Source: Spirochaetaceae bacterium
Lineage (GTDB): Bacteria > Spirochaetota > Spirochaetia > Treponematales > Breznakiellaceae
Direction: 5' to 3'
DNA length: 18,753 nucleotides
Assembly (NCBI GenBank): GCA_031279965.1
Contig: JAITHM010000130.1
Location: forward strand, 1-18,753
The translations under genes were made by a program, and so were the position numbers. This document shows positions 13,471-18,753 of this stretch, piece after piece; within the stretch, counting starts at the first letter, position 1; every line of letters starts with the position of its first letter. Below the pieces are notes generated by a model that was not told the origin of the DNA, searched no databases, and was given only the letters and a program-made list of their open reading frames with translations.

Positions 13471-16400
13471 TCAAAAGCTGATTTTTAGACTTGTTCCCAC
13501 GGTGGCGATAAACGAAAGTTCATCAAAGTAACTGTCCTGAGCACAAAGCAGCATAATAAATGCTGAAAGATCGAGTCGTCCGGTAATGCGGACGATTGAT
13601 TCGTGGCGGGCGCTGACTGTCCAACGGAAATTCGACGGGTTTGAATCAAGACTGATGTCGATTTTTTCTTTGCGCAGGCGGTCACAGGCCGCCGCAGCAA
13701 GCGAGGCGAGCGCAGGAGAGTAGGTGCTGTTCTCGAAACGGCGCATAAACCATTGATACAAGGTGCTGACAAAGCTTTTTTCCGCAGGTGTTTGTAGTTC
13801 AAGCGTTACATTAACAAGCCAGCCTGTCGAAAGCACAGTAAGAATGTCGTGTATTTTAAACTGTGAGCCACGAAATCCGTAAAATGCAGCGCTCTGCTCT
13901 GCGTAAACTCGCCAGGAAACTTCATCATTGCGGGGAATAGCAACCGCCGTACCCAGCCCATGCCTGAATTCATCATTTTGATAGAATTCAAACTGTTTCA
14001 ACCTGCCAAATGCTCCAAAAAGATTTTGCGCGGAAAACCGCACATTACCACCAAACCCCAGAATGTCCTGCATTGTATCAAGCTGCCGGATGACAGAACG
14101 GTCAATATGCGCATCAAAATCATAGGGAATAATTAGCGCAAAAAGATCTTTGCGGACGGGAAGCCGCATCGAATAACTATAACGGTCGCTGAATCTGCCG
14201 CCAGATACACCGGTTTCGCCCGAATGGTCAAGCACAGAGGAAAGTTTTTCGGCAAGGCGGGGGTCAAAAAGTGTATACAATGGCAGCGCTCCAACGAGTG
14301 CCCCGGATTCATTAAAAGCTGCGCGGAATTCTTCCAAATCACCCGCCGCATTTTGATGGATTCGTGTGCTGCCACGTTCATAAGCCCGTTCAAACTTAGC
14401 CGATCCTCGCAGAAAAGAAGCCTGCCAAGGCACATCAAGCTGAAGTCTGCCGCCGCTTGTTGTTTTTCGTGCAGGAAGCGAAGCATCCTGATTTGCGCGG
14501 ATGGTAAGCGCCGCTCCTGCGTTCTTTCCGTTGAAACGCAAGTCAAGATTGCTGTCCATGGAGCGTGTTTCTGCGTTTGTGCCGCTATCGGGGAGTAATG
14601 CCTCGGCACTAGCCCACCAGGCTCTGCCATAGCCGGCGGCAAACACATCATCATCTTCTGTGGCGGCGGCGCGTTCCGTCCAGCGCCAGCGCGTGGTGAT
14701 GGCGGCGCTGAAAGGGAGCTTTTCTGTCGCACGTCTTCCAAGGCCGCTTTGCCATGTGCGGGAAGTTATGCCGTTCAAATGACTGCCCGAGGCATTGAAC
14801 AACGCATGATATGTGCCGGAAAGGCCAATGCCGGCATCGTGATTCCAGACAGCCCCTTCCGGATCAAGAAAGAAGCGTTCACGTAACACCAGCGGCCCTA
14901 ATGTGCGGGATATGCCATGCCCTGCCGTCCACCATGCAACGTGACCAGTATCGCCTGAGCTTGTCTGAAAGGCAAGGTCGCCGGAAAGTTTTATTCCCAA
15001 AAGGCTTATTCCTGCCCGTGAACGGGTTACCACTCCGGCAAAAACCGCTGTGCTGTTATCAGACGGGCTGCCCCGGGTTGAAGATTCAAGTGCTGTTTCA
15101 AAATTCCCATCAGCAAGGATAGGAATGTTGTTTGACTTGACAAGAGTGCCGGGGCGCGACCAGTTTAAGCGGAGGCCGGAATTAAAATAGAATGAAGGAT
15201 TTCCTTCTTCCAGTAGAATTTCATCAATCAAAAATTGATTTGATCCGGTAAGGATGCCGTTAGAGCCCGGACTCAGAAAGAACATCAGATAAGCGTCGTC
15301 CTCACCTTCACCCTCATCCTGAACTTGAGCGCCGCGTTTTTGAAGAACGCCGGGACGGTAATCAAAATATGCTCCATTAATACGGGCGCCTTCAACATAG
15401 ATGCCATAGGTTTCAGTTGACCAGTCGATTTCTACTTTGACCCAGCCTTCAGAGCCGCCGGGGCAGAGACTTTGAGCGGGAATGTGCGCTTCCAAAGCGA
15501 GCTCGCTGCTTTTGTTGAACGATGATTTTCCGCGTGCTGCATACAGATCAAAAGTTTGTGCTCCAGTTAGGGCAGGGTCAGGGATTTTTATAAAAAAACT
15601 GAGTTTTTTATAGGTTGAAAGAGGAAGTTTTCCGATGCGGCCCCCGGCTCCCACGGCAAGACCAGAGTCGATCGGCCCTGTCCACGAAACATTGAGGATA
15701 CGCTGCCGCTCTCCTGTACCGTGCAAACGGTTCATCAACGCACTGTATTTTTCGCTGAGAGAGGGCGTTGCCGGGTCGGATGTTTCGACAGCGCTTACCG
15801 GTAGCAAATCGGGATTGTCGAGAATACCGGTGCTGGCGGCAGTGAGCGGCGCAAAAGCTGCCCCGCGAAAAACTGGCGGCGCCGCGAGAAAACGTCCGGC
15901 GGCGGCGCCGTCGCTTACAATAATAAAGCGTATTCCCGTTGCGCTGCCAAGCTTCCGGCGCTCGTCGCCGCTCAGTTTGATAGTGGCAATCGCCGCTTGG
16001 GAAGAGGGGGGGACGGGGATAGTGCTGGTAAGTTCCCGTTCGACAATAAGTGAAGGATTTTCCCATGCCATCGAATCTTTCGCCGTAAGTGTCCCAAACT
16101 GAACAAAAAGCCGCAGATTCGCCATGGTATACAGGTCATAAAACCGGAATGGAATCAGTATTTCTTCAGCTTGAGCAATAGAATTGCCGTCGGCGAGTGG
16201 TGATTGAAAGCCAGTCCAGACAATACCAGTGCCATCCAGATTGAATTCGGCGGCAAGGATGCGGGTGTTGAAGGTGCCGTCTCGTGCAGGATACGGGCCG
16301 GAGAGGGCTGTTTCAACAGGAACATCCGATTCGATGGGTTTAAGTACGGTTATTCCAGCAAAGTTTGTTTCACGATAGTTCCGGTAGGCAAGAGAGCCGC

Positions 16401-18333
16401 GTTTATCAAGGGTAAGCGGTGCAAGCGGAGGGACTGCTGTCTGCAGTTCCTCCGGATGTGAGATAAACGAATTGTCAGGAAGATCATAGATTGTCTCGTG
16501 CCCTTCCATGCCGGCGGCGCGGTAAAGACCCGTTGTATCAGGCTGTTCATAACCGGCTCCAAGGCTCATGTCGGCTTTAATCTGCGCTCCATTCCAGCTT
16601 ATTTTCCCGCCGAATCCTGCAAGGCCGGGACTCATCACGCCTGCCTGCGAGAAACTGTCGCTGGAAAGATTCCAGCGTATACCCAGCGCTCCCCGGGCAG
16701 AAAGCCGCCCTTCGCCTTCATAAACAGCACCAAGACCTGCGGCGATACTGCCATTGCGCCGGTCAAGGCTTTTTCTTAAATAACTTATCCTGATTACTTC
16801 GTTAAACTGAGCAGGCAGAGAGAGCCGGATAGTCCCACTTGCTTCGTCAAATACCCAGTTCGAATCGGTAATGCCGCCGCGAAGTACTTGCACTGAACCA
16901 GGGAGTACATCACTGCCCAGCCGGTATCCTGTTTGGTCACTCCACGATGTCCAGCGCAACTCTACATCATGTTCACGGGTGCTGTTTCCTGGCAGATAAA
17001 TTGAAAGCAGCCAGGGGCGTCCCTGTTCGTCTTCGCCCAGCGGCCAGCGTGAGCGGGGCGAACGGCTGGAATCTTCTCCGTTGCGGGTTATTTCGTAGGT
17101 GTCCCTGCGGTAGGTTTTTGCTTTGGTTTCTTCATTTACATAGAGCGGCAGCGTAAGAAGCGGGCTGTCGTCAAGCTTGTGAACATCCCAACCCTGCACG
17201 ACATCTTTTGTTGAGCTTTTTATTAAGGTGGCGCTGGTGGCAGTACTTACCGGTGCAGAATAGCGGCTTTGACGTTCAAAAGGCGAAAACGTCCCTTTTT
17301 CAAAGATGACAAGCGAACTTATGCCGTCAATTAAAATAATTTGCGGCGCGGTAGCGCTTCCTCCGCGATTGCCAGGCTGGGGATAATTTTTAAGGGCAAT
17401 GCCATCAAAAAAAGTCTGAGCTTCGCCTAAAAAACCGCTTGCACCGTTGCTGCCACCCACTGCGCCATCACCATAACTGCCCAGGTTGTAGCCGCCAGGA
17501 TAAGATACTGCCGCCATTCCCGCAGGAGGAGCGGTAAGTTCGACAATGCCGTCCCGGCTGCTTACCGCCGCCTCGCTGGGACGGGCGATACGCCACCGGG
17601 TGCCACCGCCTGAAAGAGTTCCTTCGTTGTCTTCAAGATAAATAACGGGTAGTGCGCTCAGATTTTCGGCAGGCAGCACGAAAGAAACGCCGTGGAGCTG
17701 CATCGCGACAGAAAGTTCTGTGTAACTGCGTTCACGTCCGCCAACAAAGATCCGTTCCTCACGTTCGGCGGTGTCGTAACGGATAAGGGTATGCAGAGTC
17801 AGTGGTCCAGACCCGAAAGCTCCGTAGAAACCCAGCGACGATGCTGAATCGCCGCCAAGATCAAGGTAGGGAAAGAGCGGAAATGAAAGACCTGTATTTC
17901 CAATACCGGCATAGCGCACAAAATCTCCATCGCGTCCTTTGTATCCGGCGCGGTAGGTATTTATGTTATAATCCTCCTGAAAGCTTGTTTCAATAAACCA
18001 GCGCTCTTTAATCCAGAGTGAAAGAGTTAAGTCGGCTTCCTGTTCAAAGAGCAGCGGTGATTCAACAGACGCGATGCCCCAACCAAATTTTGAGTTTTTT
18101 ATGCCCCATGCTCCGGTAAAGGTACCCTTCCAGTATCCAGAGAGGAGCAAAGATACGTCAGCATCAAAAAGGTTGATGGCAAAGAGTTGAGGGCTTGCTT
18201 CGCGTTCAACACTGCGGCGCCGTGCTTCGGTATCAAGGATACCGCTGCGAAGTTCAGCGCCGCCATCGTCCTGTGCGGCAAGCAGTTGTATGGTAAGAAG
18301 TGTTCCCGCAATAAGCCATATCTTGAACTGCAT
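13471..18333 (-). CDS. Giant outer-membrane barrel protein, SprA-like
   Basis: A 1620-residue exported protein. The signal peptide is residues 1 to about 20 (LLTIQLLAA then QDD). Most of the rest alternates polar and hydrophobic residues, as in beta-barrels, and the chain ends in LKISF with a terminal Phe, typical of Bam-assembled barrels. Residues about 65-240 (GYWKGTFTGAW, FEQEADLTLSLWIKERW, SLGFYGAFGSGPLTLHT, LPVIYLEDNEG) resemble, from memory, the N-terminal part of SprA, the barrel translocon of type IX secretion. The phrase VLPGSVQVLRGG with WVFDEASGTIRL also recalls SprA, as does a jelly-roll-like part near 900-985 (YKKLSFFIKI). It is shorter than Bacteroidota SprA (about 2,400). ATG 18333 is chosen for the signal peptide. 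Substrate and partners are unknown, and none is encoded nearby. Confidence 0.6.
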   Translation of the reverse strand: MQFKIWLIAGTLLTIQLLAAQDDGGAELRSGILDTEARRRSVEREASPQLFAINLFDADVSLLLSGYWKGTFTGAWGIKNSKFGWGIASVESPLLFEQEADLTLSLWIKERWFIETSFQEDYNINTYRAGYKGRDGDFVRYAGIGNTGLSFPLFPYLDLGGDSASSLGFYGAFGSGPLTLHTLIRYDTAEREERIFVGGRERSYTELSVAMQLHGVSFVLPAENLSALPVIYLEDNEGTLSGGGTRWRIARPSEAAVSSRDGIVELTAPPAGMAAVSYPGGYNLGSYGDGAVGGSNGASGFLGEAQTFFDGIALKNYPQPGNRGGSATAPQIILIDGISSLVIFEKGTFSPFERQSRYSAPVSTATSATLIKSSTKDVVQGWDVHKLDDSPLLTLPLYVNEETKAKTYRRDTYEITRNGEDSSRSPRSRWPLGEDEQGRPWLLSIYLPGNSTREHDVELRWTSWSDQTGYRLGSDVLPGSVQVLRGGITDSNWVFDEASGTIRLSLPAQFNEVIRISYLRKSLDRRNGSIAAGLGAVYEGEGRLSARGALGIRWNLSSDSFSQAGVMSPGLAGFGGKISWNGAQIKADMSLGAGYEQPDTTGLYRAAGMEGHETIYDLPDNSFISHPEELQTAVPPLAPLTLDKRGSLAYRNYRETNFAGITVLKPIESDVPVETALSGPYPARDGTFNTRILAAEFNLDGTGIVWTGFQSPLADGNSIAQAEEILIPFRFYDLYTMANLRLFVQFGTLTAKDSMAWENPSLIVERELTSTIPVPPSSQAAIATIKLSGDERRKLGSATGIRFIIVSDGAAAGRFLAAPPVFRGAAFAPLTAASTGILDNPDLLPVSAVETSDPATPSLSEKYSALMNRLHGTGERQRILNVSWTGPIDSGLAVGAGGRIGKLPLSTYKKLSFFIKIPDPALTGAQTFDLYAARGKSSFNKSSELALEAHIPAQSLCPGGSEGWVKVEIDWSTETYGIYVEGARINGAYFDYRPGVLQKRGAQVQDEGEGEDDAYLMFFLSPGSNGILTGSNQFLIDEILLEEGNPSFYFNSGLRLNWSRPGTLVKSNNIPILADGNFETALESSTRGSPSDNSTAVFAGVVTRSRAGISLLGIKLSGDLAFQTSSGDTGHVAWWTAGHGISRTLGPLVLRERFFLDPEGAVWNHDAGIGLSGTYHALFNASGSHLNGITSRTWQSGLGRRATEKLPFSAAITTRWRWTERAAATEDDDVFAAGYGRAWWASAEALLPDSGTNAETRSMDSNLDLRFNGKNAGAALTIRANQDASLPARKTTSGGRLQLDVPWQASFLRGSAKFERAYERGSTRIHQNAAGDLEEFRAAFNESGALVGALPLYTLFDPRLAEKLSSVLDHSGETGVSGGRFSDRYSYSMRLPVRKDLFALIIPYDFDAHIDRSVIRQLDTMQDILGFGGNVRFSAQNLFGAFGRLKQFEFYQNDEFRHGLGTAVAIPRNDEVSWRVYAEQSAAFYGFRGSQFKIHDILTVLSTGWLVNVTLELQTPAEKSFVSTLYQWFMRRFENSTYSPALASLAAAACDRLRKEKIDISLDSNPSNFRWTVSARHESIVRITGRLDLSAFIMLLCAQDSYFDELSFIATVGTSLKISF

Positions 18334-18340
18334 TTCATTG

Positions 18341-18382
18341 AGTATATCAAGATATAGTACGTTCTGTGGAGTTAGTCGGCAA
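18341..18382 (-). promoter_or_regulatory. Promoter region of the SprA-like gene (two candidates)
   Basis: On the - strand, one reading is -35 TTGCCG (18382-18377), 17-bp spacer, -10 TACTAT (18359-18354), with a leader of about 14 nt. The other is -35 TCCACA (18370-18365), 18-bp spacer, -10 TATACT (18346-18341), seven bases from the ATG, which would be leaderless. The first overlaps the big palindrome by three bases. No Shine-Dalgarno is seen. Confidence 0.5.
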
Positions 18383-18413
18383 CAATTACTTAACAAATGT
18401 TAAGTAATTGTTG
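18380..18413. promoter_or_regulatory. Perfect 34-bp palindrome, likely operator
   Basis: Two 16-bp arms (18380-18395 and 18398-18413) are exact reverse complements around a central AA; the core reads CTTAACA-AA-TGTTAAG. It lies between two divergent promoters, at the -35 of the SprA-like gene and about 30 bp upstream of the -35 of the rightward promoter. Such length and symmetry suit a dimeric regulator. The + strand continues as AAAATTTTTTT, so a terminator for stray rightward transcripts is an alternative, though no gene upstream needs one. Confidence 0.65.
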
Positions 18414-18444
18414 AAAATTTTTTTAATAATTTTCAGAATTGCAC

Positions 18445-18474
18445 TTGACATGGAAATTGAGGTGCGGCTATACT
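18445..18474 (+). promoter_or_regulatory. Strong sigma-70 promoter for a rightward transcript
   Basis: -35 TTGACA (18445-18450, perfect), 18-bp spacer, -10 TATACT (18469-18474, five of six), preceded by an AT-rich stretch (about 18414-18436) that could act as an UP element. The transcript should start near 18481. No protein gene follows in the window, which is why a structured RNA is proposed. Confidence 0.8.
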
Positions 18475-18480
18475 GCCGAA

Positions 18481-18753
18481 ACTTGCTCAAAAGACCCTCG
18501 TTGAGAGGCAGTGAGGAAGGGTGAGTCGGAGATAAAAGTCTCCATGTTATTTGTTAATTTGCTAGAACCGAAAGGTTCCGGCTTTAGGGAAGGAATGGAA
18601 GAAAAAAAGACCTAATCCATTTTTGGATTAGGCAGCCATAAGCAAAAGATCTCATAGATCTTTGTTTTAAGCGTATGAGAATTTCCTGGACGAAAGTTTG
18701 GGAAAAATACTCCGTCTGAAATATCAGGCGGACTCAAAGTGGTATCTGGTCCC
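18481..18753 (+). ncRNA. Candidate structured RNA or long 5' leader, runs off the window
   Basis: No reading frame of convincing size exists here on the + strand, but hairpins follow one another: GGAGA/TCTCC (18528-18532 with 18539-18543); GAACC-GAAA-GGTTC with a GNRA loop (18565-18578), extendable by GC pairs; CCTAATCCA/TGGATTAGG with a TTTT loop (18611-18632); AAAGATCT/AGATCTTT (18645-18663); and TCCGTCTGA-AATA-TCAGGCGGA (18711-18732, one G-T pair). AAACTT (18479-18484) could pair with AAGTTT (18694-18699). I find no signature of RNase P RNA, tmRNA, SRP RNA or common riboswitches. It could be a free RNA or the leader of a gene beyond 18753. Confidence 0.4.
18602..18632 (-). terminator. Possible leftward rho-independent terminator
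   Basis: On the - strand the perfect 9-bp hairpin CCTAATCCA-AAAA-TGGATTAGG (18632-18611) is followed by TC and seven T (18608-18602). It would end a leftward transcript from beyond the window edge. It lies inside the proposed rightward RNA, where the same hairpin lacks a T-run. Confidence 0.5.

Noticed and set aside
14133..14741. A leftward 202-codon frame overlapping the giant gene.
   Set aside because: It runs in another frame of the same strand within the SprA-like gene, has a composition unlike a folded protein and has no ribosome site. It is a shadow of the real gene.
18399..18422. The palindrome followed by AAAATTTTTTT as a rightward terminator.
   Set aside because: No rightward gene lies upstream, and the site sits between two divergent promoters, so an operator is the simpler reading. 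The terminator view is kept as an alternative.
18481..18540. Resemblance of GTGAGGAAGGG to the GAGGAAAGTCC box of RNase P RNA.
   Set aside because: Only the first half matches. The invariant remainder of the box and the other conserved regions are absent.
18544..18615. A rightward 23-codon frame starting MLFVNLLEPKG.
   Set aside because: It has no ribosome site, and its codons coincide with the GAAA-loop hairpin, so an RNA explanation is better.
18612..18752. A leftward frame of 46 codons open to the window edge, ending inside the hairpin at 18611-18632.
   Set aside because: It has no recognisable sequence, is short enough to be open by chance, and lies across the hairpins of the proposed RNA. 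It could still be the end of a gene beyond the edge.

Overview
The window looks like a chromosomal stretch of a spirochaete, most likely a Treponema-type bacterium of medium GC (about half by eye). This rests on several exported and lipid-anchored TPR proteins, a very large outer-membrane barrel protein, dense packing and the overall style of the proteins. No marker gene such as rRNA is present, so the assignment is an inference. There is no prophage, IS element, CRISPR array or tRNA.

Layout. 1-132 is the end of ilvC. A short FMN-binding split-barrel gene (237-638, -) follows, then queA (800-1849, +), preceded by a nine-codon reading frame whose stop overlaps the queA start. An orphan moxR ATPase (1881-2852, -) is divergent from a family-4 uracil-DNA glycosylase (2895-3647, +), with only 42 bp between them. 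The glycosylase is followed by argA (3702-5039) and a TPR lipoprotein (5017-5916). Convergent to these is a tight gltS-hisC pair (8294-5921, -). Next come a GT-C membrane glycosyltransferase with an in-frame run of ten G (8499-10520, +), a Gfo/Idh/MocA oxidoreductase with a good terminator (10584-11531, +), a short TPR lipoprotein (11691-12089, +) and an exported Pro/Tyr-rich protein (12176-12796, +). The last overlaps tail-to-tail with an RluA-type pseudouridine synthase (12771-13433, -). A 1620-residue outer-membrane protein resembling SprA, the type IX secretion translocon, fills 13471-18333 (-). The final 420 bp hold no convincing gene, but they carry a perfect 34-bp palindrome, a near-consensus sigma-70 promoter and a string of hairpins that look like a structured RNA running off the window.

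How the genes work together. Most are housekeeping functions: isoleucine/valine, arginine and histidine synthesis, queuosine tRNA modification, rRNA or tRNA pseudouridylation and uracil repair. Glutamate links several of them: GltS imports it, HisC uses it as amino donor and ArgA acetylates it. The surface side consists of the SprA-like barrel, two TPR lipoproteins, the exported Pro/Tyr-rich protein and a glycosyltransferase that could be switched on and off by its G-tract.

Most notable observations: (1) the G10 tract, where loss or gain of one G leads to a stop within a few codons; (2) a SprA-like protein in a presumed spirochaete; (3) the promoter, palindrome and structured RNA at the right edge; (4) six, perhaps seven, genes without a Shine-Dalgarno whose best promoter places the -10 box 6-8 nt before the start codon, which predicts leaderless mRNAs; (5) face-to-face overlapping promoters between moxR and the glycosylase gene. 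All homology calls come from reading the sequence and recalling families; no search was run.
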